Source: Maribacter thermophilus
GTDB lineage: Bacteria > Bacteroidota > Bacteroidia > Flavobacteriales > Flavobacteriaceae
DNA length: 64,000 nt
NCBI RefSeq assembly: GCF_001020565.1
Contig: NZ_LDAS01000001.1
Location: 2,256,520-2,320,519, forward strand
Direction of reading: 5' to 3'
A program made the translations under genes and the position numbers. The notes beneath the pieces were generated by a model. It did not search any database. It was not told the DNA's origin and saw nothing but the letters and a program-made list of their open reading frames with translations. Shown in pieces: positions 27,910 through 36,221 of the stretch. Position 1 is the stretch's first letter. Every line of letters begins with the position of its first letter.

Positions 27910-28791
27910 TTATAACGCAGGCTGTTGTGTTTCTACACTCGAATCTATTTTCCTGACCAAGCCCTGTAATACCTTTCCAGGCCCTATTTCGGTAAATACG
28001 GTAGCTCCGTCGGCCACCATGTTCTTAACACTTTGGGTCCATTTTACGGGAGCCGTCAATTGCAGCATCAAATTTTTCTTTATCTCGGAAGAATCCTTTA
28101 CCGGCGTAGTGGTTACATTTTGATATACCGGACAACTAGGTTCTGCAAATACGGTATTCTCAATAGCGGAAGCCAACTCCTCACGGGCAGGTTCCATTAA
28201 CGGGGAATGGAAAGCACCCCCCACAGGCAGCACTAAGGCTCTTCTGGCACCTGCTTCCTTTAATTTCTCACAAGCGGTGTTTATCGCTTCCACCTCTCCC
28301 GAAATAACCAATTGCCCAGGGCAATTGTAATTGGCAGCTACCACGACACCTTCGGTTTCTTCACATATTTTTTCTACCACGGCATCGTCCAAGCCCAATA
28401 CGGCGGCCATGGTACTCGATTGCATTTCACAGGCTTTTTGCATGGCCAAGGCCCTTTTTGAAACCAATTTTAGACCATCTTCAAAATTCAAGGTGCCGTT
28501 GGCGACCAAAGCGGAAAATTCACCCAAAGAATGGCCTGCGACCATATCGGGTTTAAAGCTATCGCCCATTACCTTGCCCAATATTACAGAGTGCAAAAAT
28601 ATGGCGGGCTGGGTTACCTTGGTTTGTTGCAACCCCTCTTTGGTTCCGTTGAACATAATATCGGTAATCTTAAAGCCAAGAATTTCGTTGGCTTTTTCAA
28701 ACATTTCTTTGGCAACTGGGTATTTTTCATAAAGATCCAATCCCATTCCTACAAACTGAGCCCCTTGTCCGGGAAATATATATGCGTTCAT
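27910..28791 (-). CDS. fabD: Malonyl-CoA:ACP transacylase FabD
   Basis: Transfers malonyl groups from CoA to acyl carrier protein at the start of fatty acid elongation. The 293-residue enzyme has the GQGAQ opening, the nucleophile Ser88 in AGHSLGEF, Arg113 in SKRALAMQ and His195 in GAFHSPLM, which together form the acyltransferase active site. The length is typical. It stands alone between the adhesin operon and the carbonic anhydrase gene, without other fab genes in the window. Confidence 0.97.
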   Translation of the reverse strand: MNAYIFPGQGAQFVGMGLDLYEKYPVAKEMFEKANEILGFKITDIMFNGTKEGLQQTKVTQPAIFLHSVILGKVMGDSFKPDMVAGHSLGEFSALVANGTLNFEDGLKLVSKRALAMQKACEMQSSTMAAVLGLDDAVVEKICEETEGVVVAANYNCPGQLVISGEVEAINTACEKLKEAGARRALVLPVGGAFHSPLMEPAREELASAIENTVFAEPSCPVYQNVTTTPVKDSSEIKKNLMLQLTAPVKWTQSVKNMVADGATVFTEIGPGKVLQGLVRKIDSSVETQQPAL

Positions 28792-28860
28792 GTGTTTTAA
28801 ATTTAAGTGTGCAAAAGTAATAATATTGAATGTAAGCGCAATCTACGTTAACGGAACAGG

Positions 28861-29376
28861 TTAATCATTTTCTTTAAACCATCCAGAATACATGGTATAC
28901 GCCTCTGCGATCCTATTTATTTCGCCCGAACTCAGCTCCGGACTTATATCCTTGATTTTCTTTGCTGGTGTGCCTGCAAATACACTGCCCGAAGGTACAT
29001 GGGTGCCTTTGGTAAGTACGGCACCGGCAGCTATGATGCTATTACTTTCTACCACGCAATCGTCCATTACAATACTCCCCATACCTATAAGTACATTGTC
29101 TTTTAAAGTACAACCGTGCACAATGGCATTGTGACCTATAGAAACATTGTTACCAATATTCGTGGGCGATTTTTTATAGGTACAATGTATGACCGCCCCA
29201 TCTTGCACGTTCACCTTATCGCCCATTTTTATATAGTGTACATCGCCCCTTAAAACGGCATTGAACCATACACTGCATTGATTGCCTATAGTAACATCTC
29301 CTACAATGGTTGCATTTTCGGCTATAAAACAATCTTCACCGATCTTGGGCATTTTGCCCCTTACTCCTTTAATCAT
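28861..29376 (-). CDS. Gamma-carbonic anhydrase family protein
   Basis: A 171-residue left-handed beta-helix protein built from hexapeptide repeats. Zinc ligands correspond to His64 (AVIHC), His82 and His87 (GHNAIVHGC), as in gamma-class carbonic anhydrases and YrdA/PaaY-like proteins. ATG 29376 gives the conserved opening MIKGVRGKMPKIGEDCFIAE; a longer reading frame to 29451 would overlap the upstream response-regulator gene and is rejected. It is 28 bp downstream of that gene, so it may be co-transcribed. Enzymatic activity of YrdA-type members is often weak or undetected. Confidence 0.88.
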   Translation of the reverse strand: MIKGVRGKMPKIGEDCFIAENATIVGDVTIGNQCSVWFNAVLRGDVHYIKMGDKVNVQDGAVIHCTYKKSPTNIGNNVSIGHNAIVHGCTLKDNVLIGMGSIVMDDCVVESNSIIAAGAVLTKGTHVPSGSVFAGTPAKKIKDISPELSSGEINRIAEAYTMYSGWFKEND

Positions 29377-29404
29377 TATGTTCTTATTCTCTATTAAATT
29401 CGAT

Positions 29405-30136
29405 TCAATCAAAAAAAGAAAGAAACTCCTTCTTTTTGGAGGCCGAAACAAGTAGTTCTTTTCCGTTTGAGACCACTACGCTACCTCCTTTTCCCTTTTT
29501 ATATTTAACTACTTCGTTTACGTTTACCAAATATGATTTATGGATGCGTGCAAACGGAAAATCCACCAAGGCATCCTCAAAATACTTTAGGGTCTTGCTT
29601 ACCAATATCTTTTTGTTCTCCAAAAATATCTCTGTGTAATTATCATCTGCCTTGCAATACAGAATATCTTCCACATTCAAGATCTGAAAACCATCTTGTT
29701 GTGGCAAAGTTAACTTACCCTTTATATTTTTTGAATTCGTATTTAAAACTTTCTCCTGCAAGTTGTCTTCCTTGGCTTTAATTTCCTCTACATATTCCAC
29801 CGCCATTATCAACTCATCTATATTGATGGGTTTGGTCAAATAATATGCCGCATGATGGTTTAGGGCATCTTTGGCATAATGGTCATAAGCGGTAACGAAA
29901 ACGGTTTCGAAAGTACGATCGGGCACTTGGTCCAACAGATCAAAAGCATTGCCAAAAGGCATTTCCACATCTAAAAAAACAAGGTCCGGTTTATTTTTTT
30001 CTATCAGTTCCAGCCCCTCTTTAATAGAAGCGGCCTCCCCCAAAAGTTCAACGTTGGCACAATATTTTTTAAGATAATTTCTTAAAATCTCTCGGCTGTT
30101 GGCTTCGTCCTCTATTAAAATGGCCTTTAATTTCAT
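29405..30136 (-). CDS. LytTR-family response regulator
   Basis: A 243-residue two-component regulator. The receiver domain (1-120) has acidic residues in LIEDEA, the phosphoacceptor Asp56 in VFLDVEMP and Lys in LTKPI. The DNA-binding part is a LytTR domain (about 135-243, with ILYCKADDNYTEIFL and RIHKSYLVNVNEV). The start overlaps the histidine kinase stop codon by 4 bp (ATGA), so the two are translationally coupled partners. The target genes are unknown. Confidence 0.95.
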   Translation of the reverse strand: MKLKAILIEDEANSREILRNYLKKYCANVELLGEAASIKEGLELIEKNKPDLVFLDVEMPFGNAFDLLDQVPDRTFETVFVTAYDHYAKDALNHHAAYYLTKPINIDELIMAVEYVEEIKAKEDNLQEKVLNTNSKNIKGKLTLPQQDGFQILNVEDILYCKADDNYTEIFLENKKILVSKTLKYFEDALVDFPFARIHKSYLVNVNEVVKYKKGKGGSVVVSNGKELLVSASKKKEFLSFFD

Positions 30137-32337
30137 TTATCTTTTTTTAGCGTGAAAACAACCCGTGTTCCTTCACCGTTTAAAGTTACATCGGAAATGG
30201 AAACATCGACCTTGTCTTTATACATATCGTTCAAAATTGCCAATCGTTGTTTTATATTTCCCATTCCCTTAGATTTCTGACTCTTTTGGTTTTTGGTTTT
30301 TAAGGCCGCTGATTTGGTTCTACCAATCCCGTTATCTGTAATAACGATCTTTAGTTCCCTTTCATTCTCAGAACCCACGTTCACTTCCAACAGGCCTTTC
30401 CCCTCTTTGTATCTAAGTCCGTGCCAAATTGCATTTTCGATATAGGGCTGTAAAAGCATAGGGGGTATTTGAAATGAGGAGACGTCCAAATGTTCGTCTA
30501 CCGTTATGGTATAGTCAAATTTATCGGGAAAACGGGAATGCTCCAATTTTATATACAGCTCTAAAAGCTCCAACTCTTTGGTCAAGGGAATAAAGTCTTC
30601 TTCCGAATTCTCCAACACGGAGCGCATCAGTTTAGAAAAATCGCTCAAATACCTATTAGCACTACGTTCATCACTTTTTGAGATATAGTTATTGACAGAG
30701 TTAAGGGCATTAAAAATAAAATGGGGATTCATTTGCGAACGCAAAGATTTTAATGCCAATAGGTTGTTCGCCAATTTTTGTTGTTGGTTGCTTCTGTAAA
30801 AAAAGAAGGCTGCCAAGATTGTTAGCAGCAACCCAAAGATGAGGGAATAAATTACCCACCGTTGCCGCTTATAACTTTCTTCGGCCAACTCTTGCTGGGT
30901 CAACGCCAAATCATATTTGCTCTGTGAAAGCTCTCTTTCTTGCTCTAGCCCGGTAATTCTACTTTGTGTACTTGCTATCTCTCTATTAAAACGGGCGGCC
31001 CTTGAAATTTCTTGCTCTTTACGCTTGTACAAGGTATCTACCAGGGCCACATAGGTTTGGTATGTTTCCAGTGCCTTGTTATAGTCCCCCCTATGGCCAT
31101 ACACCTCCGATAGTTTTTTTGTAGCATCTTTTTGCACCACCAGGTCGTTCTTAGAATCTGCCTGAACGATACTTCTTTCCAAATAGGGAATCGCCTCGGT
31201 GTATTTATCTTGGGCAATGTAGGCATTGGCGATTTTATAGTTTATTCTTTGGGAAGTAATGGTATCGCCTACCCCAGCTTCAGAAGCTTGCCCTTGTACT
31301 TTATTTAATTTGTCCAATTCGGCCAAGCTATTTTTACGAATGGCGATCTCCTCTTGGTATTCATTTTTTTTATTATAAAAATCGGCGACTTTCTCTTTCT
31401 CTTGCAAGGCTCTTTTAGCCGCCATTTTGGTGGCCAGTTCTACAGAATTATCGTAATAGGCTTCCGCTTCCGTTAACCTATTGCCCTGCGCATAGGTATC
31501 TGCGATCTTAGAAGTTAAATCTGTCATTTTGGGCGTAATCTGGTTTTTGGTAGCCACCGTTAACCCTTCATTGTAAAATTTAACGGCCATATCCACATCG
31601 TTCTTTTTCCTTTTAATATCGCCCAGTATTTCATAGAGCGCTACCCTTTGAAAAGGCAGCATACTACGAATTTCCTGTATCGGTTTTAGGGTTTCTTCGG
31701 CCTTTTCCAATTGGTCTGTCAATACATAGGTCTCCGCCAAAAGTAAAGAAGTGGCTATGGTTTTATTGGCCTCCAAGGCATCTTCAAAATTATCGATGGC
31801 CAAATCGTACTGTTTATGAAAAAGATAAATCTCCCCCAAGGTTGTCAATGACCTAGCCAATTCGTCTTTACTACCATTACTGCCCAGAGTTTCTATATAT
31901 CTGGCCACATAATCTATACTTTTGGCGATATCATTTTTCTTGTAAAATTGTGCAGAATCCAAGTACATTCTACTTGCTCCAGGTTTTCTAGAGGAGTATT
32001 GGCTATCTGAACTTCTTTTCTGCCTGTCTCCATAACCCTCCACCTGCACCTTAATATCGTCTTTACCCCTAATCTGATACCTTACCGTTTGAAAACCGGA
32101 ATGTTCAATAATCAACTCTTCACCGATGGCAGTAACTATCTTAAACTCCCCCAAGGCATTGGTAAAAGTCTGTGCACCGGCACTGGTAGTAACCGACACC
32201 CCCGAAATAGGATCGTGGGTCTCTTTGGCTTCCACGCTGCCCTTAACGGTAAAGCGTGACGTTTGGTTATGCTGGGAAAAACCTGCAAAGCCAACCAAAA
32301 GAAATAAAACAAATATGTAAAAACCCTGTTTGTGCAT
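30133..32337 (-). CDS. LytS-type sensor histidine kinase with TPR sensor region
   Basis: A 734-residue membrane kinase of the His_kinase (PF06580) class. Order: signal sequence (to about residue 21), carboxypeptidase-regulatory-like domain (about 28-95, VKGSVEAKETHDPISGVSV), a periplasmic TPR array (about 125-450), coiled coil, membrane segment (about 490-515), and the kinase core with phosphorylatable His539 in QMNPHFIFNALNS and ATP-binding motif DNGIGRTKS. The TPR region probably senses an envelope protein or complex. The coupled regulator gene overlaps by 4 bp. Confidence 0.93.
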   Translation of the reverse strand: MHKQGFYIFVLFLLVGFAGFSQHNQTSRFTVKGSVEAKETHDPISGVSVTTSAGAQTFTNALGEFKIVTAIGEELIIEHSGFQTVRYQIRGKDDIKVQVEGYGDRQKRSSDSQYSSRKPGASRMYLDSAQFYKKNDIAKSIDYVARYIETLGSNGSKDELARSLTTLGEIYLFHKQYDLAIDNFEDALEANKTIATSLLLAETYVLTDQLEKAEETLKPIQEIRSMLPFQRVALYEILGDIKRKKNDVDMAVKFYNEGLTVATKNQITPKMTDLTSKIADTYAQGNRLTEAEAYYDNSVELATKMAAKRALQEKEKVADFYNKKNEYQEEIAIRKNSLAELDKLNKVQGQASEAGVGDTITSQRINYKIANAYIAQDKYTEAIPYLERSIVQADSKNDLVVQKDATKKLSEVYGHRGDYNKALETYQTYVALVDTLYKRKEQEISRAARFNREIASTQSRITGLEQERELSQSKYDLALTQQELAEESYKRQRWVIYSLIFGLLLTILAAFFFYRSNQQQKLANNLLALKSLRSQMNPHFIFNALNSVNNYISKSDERSANRYLSDFSKLMRSVLENSEEDFIPLTKELELLELYIKLEHSRFPDKFDYTITVDEHLDVSSFQIPPMLLQPYIENAIWHGLRYKEGKGLLEVNVGSENERELKIVITDNGIGRTKSAALKTKNQKSQKSKGMGNIKQRLAILNDMYKDKVDVSISDVTLNGEGTRVVFTLKKDK

Positions 32338-32542
32338 CGTTTATAATTACCGTAAACTTAGCTGATTTATAGCTCACTAAAAAATATAGATATTGCATAT
32401 TACGTAGTAATCGGAGTGCTTTTTAAGCCTTTACGAAGGCAAAGGCCCTCTTTACTCATTTAAACCATCGTTTCCCTCAAAGCCCCTATTTTAACCTATA
32501 GTTTACACATAGATTTATCTCGTAAACTTTAAAATATATGTT

Positions 32543-33717
32543 ATGAAAAAGCATCAAAAAATAGGTGTTCTAAGTTTCCTGGCCTTAACAATGGCCATGG
32601 GTTATGGGTGTGAGACGAGAAAGGACACCAACAAAAAAGTGTTATTGGCTCAAGCTACCCCATTGGTAAAAACTTCAAATAAAAACACGGTCAAAATAGC
32701 ATTGCTCTTAGATACCAGCAATAGCATGGACGGTTTAATAAACCAAGCCAAATCAGACTTTGGGATATTGTCAACGAATTTACACATGCCAAATGCGGAA
32801 ACGAAACCCGACCCGAACTGCAAATTGCCATTTATCAATACGGCAACGACAACCTGTCTTCTAGGGAAGGATACATTCAACAGGTACTGAATTTCAGTAA
32901 CGACCTGGACGAGATTTCAGAAAAATTATTCTCATTGACCACCAACGGGGGCGAAGAATTTTGTGGAGAAGTGATACAAACCTCTATAAAACAACTGGAA
33001 TGGGGCAAAAATCCGGATAATCTAAAAATGATATTCATTGCTGGCAACGAACCCTTTACACAAGGAAAATTAAATTATAGGGATGCCATTACCAATGCCA
33101 AGGAAAAAGATATTGTCGTGAATACCATTTTCTGCGGTAACTACGAACAAGGCATCCGTACCGAATGGAAAAAGGGGGCCGTATTGACAGGGGGCGAATA
33201 TATGGCCATTGACCACAACAGAGAAGTGGTACATATTAAAACACCTTATGACGATATCATTATACAACTAAACTCAAAACTCAATAAGACCTATATTTCT
33301 TATGGTAGTCTGGGGGCTTCAAAAATGGAAATGCAACGCACCCAAGACCAAAACGCAATGGCCATGGAAGAAACGGTGGCCGTAAAAAGGGCCGTTAGCA
33401 AAAGCTCTAGATTGTACAACAATAAAAATTGGGACTTAGTGGACGCCTATGCCGACGAAGAATTTGAACTTGGCGAGCTGAAAGACAATGAACTTCCAGA
33501 ACACCTACAAGGTAAATCGGAAAAAGAAATAGAAGCATATATAAAAGACAAGCAAACCGAACGAGAAAAAATACAAAAGGAGATTGCCGAACTCAATAAA
33601 AAACGAGAGCTTTACATTTCTGAAAAACAAGATGAGAGCAACAAAGGCGAGTTGGAAAGCGCCATGTTAAAAGCCATTAAAAGACAGGCTTCCGTAAAAA
33701 ATTATACCTGGGAGTAA
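32543..33717 (+). pseudogene. VWA-domain lipoprotein gene with a frameshift
   Basis: One gene read in two frames. The first frame gives a lipoprotein-like start (Cys23) and the VWA metal site DTSNS (Asp57, Ser59, Ser61), then loses the family sequence after INQAKS. From about 32758 a different frame continues as LWDIVNEFTHAKCGNE, QIAIYQYGNDN and on to LTTNGGEEFCGEV, ending at 33717 with a long charged coiled-coil-like tail. Adding one base near 32755 joins both parts into about 391 residues. Either a real one-base deletion has inactivated the gene or the assembly has an error; the downstream frame shows no further damage. The molecular role of this VWA family is unknown. Confidence 0.82.
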
Positions 33718-33725
33718 ACAAATAC

Positions 33726-33758
33726 AAGAGGTCTTTTTTATCAAAAAAAAGGCCTCTT
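33726..33758. terminator. Bidirectional terminator between VWA gene and PorP-like gene
   Basis: Stem AAGAGG/CCTCTT extended by a T-G pair, a C-G pair and a T6/A6 block. T runs occur on either strand, suiting the two convergent genes that end on both sides. Confidence 0.75.
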
Positions 33759-33763
33759 AACAA

Positions 33764-34786
33764 TTAGTTAGCCGCAGGACAGTAACAATCGTACTTACGT
33801 TCTTTTTGTCCGAAATCGTACCCTAAAGTAATCTGGTGAAACCCGCCATTATCAAAACGGATATCTCCCATTTGATAAGAATAATTATAGGAGACCAAGA
33901 AATTTTTGATGTTGGCGCCAATAATAGGAGTAATCAACTGTAAACGCTGCTCCCCAAAACTATCGGTCGTTTGATATTGAGCACCATCAAAACTTCTTCG
34001 GTAGGAAAGTCCTCCCCAAATACGACCAAAATCGACATCTTTATAAACTTTGGCATTTACATCCATCGTTTTTTCCTTGGTAAAATCGGTCAATTGAAAA
34101 AGTACCGAAGGCTCTACTTGCCATTCACTTTTACCGAATACATACCCCGTAGAGATCAAAAATCTTCTAATATTATCTATCACCAATGCATCCGGATTAT
34201 CTTGCCTGTCTCTATAATACACATTTCTTTGACTACCCGTAAGGGCATTGGTAACGGCAAAATGGGCATAGAATTCTTGATAACTGTAAGACACCCCTAA
34301 GTCTACATTAAAATAGGTAGAACTTAATTTTATACCGGCTATGGCAGGATCGGGTGTTGCAGACCTAAACTCCGTTTCGTCAAGGCTACTTTGCAATACC
34401 GTGGCGCTAAGGCCAAACGACAATTGGTTCAACACCCTTATATCTTGGCTTCCCATTCTTAAGTGATGGGCATACGTTGTTTTGAGTCCGGTTTGAGAAT
34501 GGTACCCGTTTGCATCGTTAAAAACGATGGCTCCAATACCACTGGGGCTATCGCCCAACCTAAAATGTGCGTTTATTGTCTGTAAGTTAGGTGCATCATC
34601 TACATCGAACCATTGCTTCCTTACCGTTGCCCTGATTTTTCCACCCTGACTAATACCTGCCATAGAAGGAAAAACCAAGTAATAGTTATCAGATAAATAA
34701 TCAAAATAAACAGGTATTCCTTCCTGAGCATTGGATTTCATTCCAAAAACTAGGAAAGAAAACAAAAGTATCAGCTTAAATTTCAT
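33764..34786 (-). CDS. SprF/PorP-family outer-membrane protein, second copy
   Basis: A 340-residue predicted beta-barrel of the PorP/SprF family. It has a signal peptide (MKFKLILLFSFLVFGMKSNAQ region), then SDNYYLVFPSMAG in place of the usual N-P-A-Y/G segment, and a final HQITLGYDFG strand before a short Cys-containing tail. ATG 34786 starts the signal peptide; an upstream in-frame ATG at 34813 would add nine residues unlike a signal sequence. Unlike the copy at 22722, no adhesin gene is adjacent, so its secretion client is not evident. Confidence 0.85.
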   Translation of the reverse strand: MKFKLILLFSFLVFGMKSNAQEGIPVYFDYLSDNYYLVFPSMAGISQGGKIRATVRKQWFDVDDAPNLQTINAHFRLGDSPSGIGAIVFNDANGYHSQTGLKTTYAHHLRMGSQDIRVLNQLSFGLSATVLQSSLDETEFRSATPDPAIAGIKLSSTYFNVDLGVSYSYQEFYAHFAVTNALTGSQRNVYYRDRQDNPDALVIDNIRRFLISTGYVFGKSEWQVEPSVLFQLTDFTKEKTMDVNAKVYKDVDFGRIWGGLSYRRSFDGAQYQTTDSFGEQRLQLITPIIGANIKNFLVSYNYSYQMGDIRFDNGGFHQITLGYDFGQKERKYDCYCPAAN

Positions 34787-34885
34787 CTGTGGGAAATGAG
34801 GATATAGGTTCAAATTGCTCTAAATATATAGTATAACGACATATAGGTAACATTATTATATAGCCCTTAACTTAGATTTCCTTTG

Positions 34886-34893
34886 TACTTTTG
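34886..34893 (+). promoter_or_regulatory. -7 promoter element of nfuA
   Basis: TACTTTTG matches TAnnTTTG and lies 20 bp before the ATG. The -33 region shows only TTA at 34867-34869 with 16-bp spacing, so the promoter is imperfect. Confidence 0.45.
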
Positions 34894-34912
34894 TACTCAA
34901 ACTAAAATTGAG

Positions 34913-35821
34913 ATGAAAGAGTATTCTATTACCGTAGTTAAGACCAACAACCCTACCATACTAAAGTTCGAATCTAACCATATGCTCGTAAAACGCAAAA
35001 ACTACGAGTACAAAAATATTGATGAGGCCAAAAATTCACCTCTGGCGCAACAGCTTTTTCACCTTCCGTTTATAAAAACGGTGTATATCTCCGGTAATTT
35101 TATCGGTTTGGAAAGATATGATATTGTGGAATGGCAAGACGTAAAGGATGAAGTAGCCCAACAACTAGTAGAGTATTTAAACGCGGGAGAGCCCATTGTC
35201 ATAGAAGAAGATAGCGATAAGCCAATTGCCGTTACTGTCTACGCAGAAGTAACCCCGAACCCCGCTACCATGAAATTTGTGGCAAGTAAAAAAATTGTCG
35301 GTTCCACTTTTGAGTATAAAAACATCGACGAGGCCAGAGAATCGCCTTTGGCTATGGAGCTGTTCCAATTTCCTTTTGTAAAGGAAGTTTTTATCGATGA
35401 AAACTATGTTTCCGTTTCCAAATACGAAGTGGCCGAATGGGAAGATATTACCATTGAGCTTAGAGAGTTGATAAGAAACTTTATCGCCGAAGGAAAAGAA
35501 ATTGTCAACGACAATGCAAAACCTGTTGGCGGTACCCAGGCCCCTACCGTTACAAATAATAACATACCCGAAGATTTGGACGACACCTCTCTGGAAATCA
35601 TAGATATCTTAGAAGAGTACGTGAAGCCTGCAGTGGCAAGTGACGGCGGAAATATTCTTTTTAAATCCTATAATGCAGAAAGCCGAACCGTAAACGTAAT
35701 TCTACAAGGCGCCTGTAGCGGATGCCCGTCTTCCACATTTACCTTAAAGAACGGTATAGAAACCATGTTAAAGAATATGATGGGGGACAAGGTAAACGAA
35801 GTCGTTGCGCTGAACGGCTAA
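34913..35821 (+). CDS. NfuA-like iron-sulfur carrier with duplicated N-terminal domain
   Basis: A 302-residue Fe-S cluster carrier. Two Nfu N-terminal domains stand in tandem (about 1-90 and 105-195); each repeats the pattern YKNIDEA-SPLA-LF-FPF. The C-terminal NifU-like domain (about 222-302) carries the cluster-binding Cys268 and Cys271 in GACSGCPSS. It should pass 4Fe-4S or 2Fe-2S clusters to apo-proteins. ATG 34913 gives the conserved start and sits 20 bp behind a TACTTTTG promoter element; an upstream alternative start at 34883 would begin within the promoter. No other suf or isc gene is in the window. Confidence 0.92.
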   Translation: MKEYSITVVKTNNPTILKFESNHMLVKRKNYEYKNIDEAKNSPLAQQLFHLPFIKTVYISGNFIGLERYDIVEWQDVKDEVAQQLVEYLNAGEPIVIEEDSDKPIAVTVYAEVTPNPATMKFVASKKIVGSTFEYKNIDEARESPLAMELFQFPFVKEVFIDENYVSVSKYEVAEWEDITIELRELIRNFIAEGKEIVNDNAKPVGGTQAPTVTNNNIPEDLDDTSLEIIDILEEYVKPAVASDGGNILFKSYNAESRTVNVILQGACSGCPSSTFTLKNGIETMLKNMMGDKVNEVVALNG

Positions 35822-35892
35822 AAAAAATTGTAAATCAGTCAATTAAGCCATGATTAATCGTTAAATTGTAAAGAACATTAAAAACACTAATT

Positions 35893-36093
35893 ATGGCAGT
35901 ATTAAAAGTTATAGAAGTATTGGCTAATTCCGACAAAAGTTGGGAAGACGCAACAAAAAATGCGGTAGAGCAAGCATCAAAATCCGTTAAAAACATCCGG
36001 TCTGTATACATTAACGAACAGAGTGCGGTGGTCGAGGACGGTAAAATGGTGAATTTCCGAGTCAATGTAAAAATTACATTCGAGGTCAAATAA
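35893..36093 (+). CDS. Dodecin flavoprotein
   Basis: A 66-residue dodecin, a small protein that assembles into a hollow dodecamer and stores or buffers flavins. The sequence VLKVIEVLANSDKSWEDATKNAV is the family opening, with the flavin-stacking region of classical Trp-containing dodecins at Trp17. RVNVKITFEV forms the last strand. It is a single gene followed by a terminator. Confidence 0.93.
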   Translation: MAVLKVIEVLANSDKSWEDATKNAVEQASKSVKNIRSVYINEQSAVVEDGKMVNFRVNVKITFEVK

Positions 36094-36120
36094 CCGTAAT
36101 TTTGAAATACGTTTTAGAGA

Positions 36121-36142
36121 AGCACCCTTGGGTGCTTTTTTT
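36121..36142 (+). terminator. Terminator after dodecin gene
   Basis: Stem AGCACCC (36121-36127) and GGGTGCT (36130-36136) with a two-base loop, then a T run. The end of the T run forms the -33 TTG of the next promoter. Confidence 0.85.
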
Positions 36143-36169
36143 GTTTCGATACACCAAAGGCTATCTTTG
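36141..36169 (+). promoter_or_regulatory. Bacteroidota promoter for the DUF255 gene
   Basis: TTG (36141-36143), 18-bp spacer, TATCTTTG (36162-36169): a perfect match to TTG...TAnnTTTG. It starts inside the T tract of the dodecin terminator. Confidence 0.8.
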
Positions 36170-36221
36170 AGAAAACACACACTTTGAACAAACAATAATT
36201 ACCGTTTAAACTAATTGCTAT

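Noticed and set aside
29377-29451. Longer N-terminus for the gamma-carbonic anhydrase
   Set aside because: It would overlap the response-regulator gene by 47 bp and precede the conserved MIKGVRGK start with unlike sequence.
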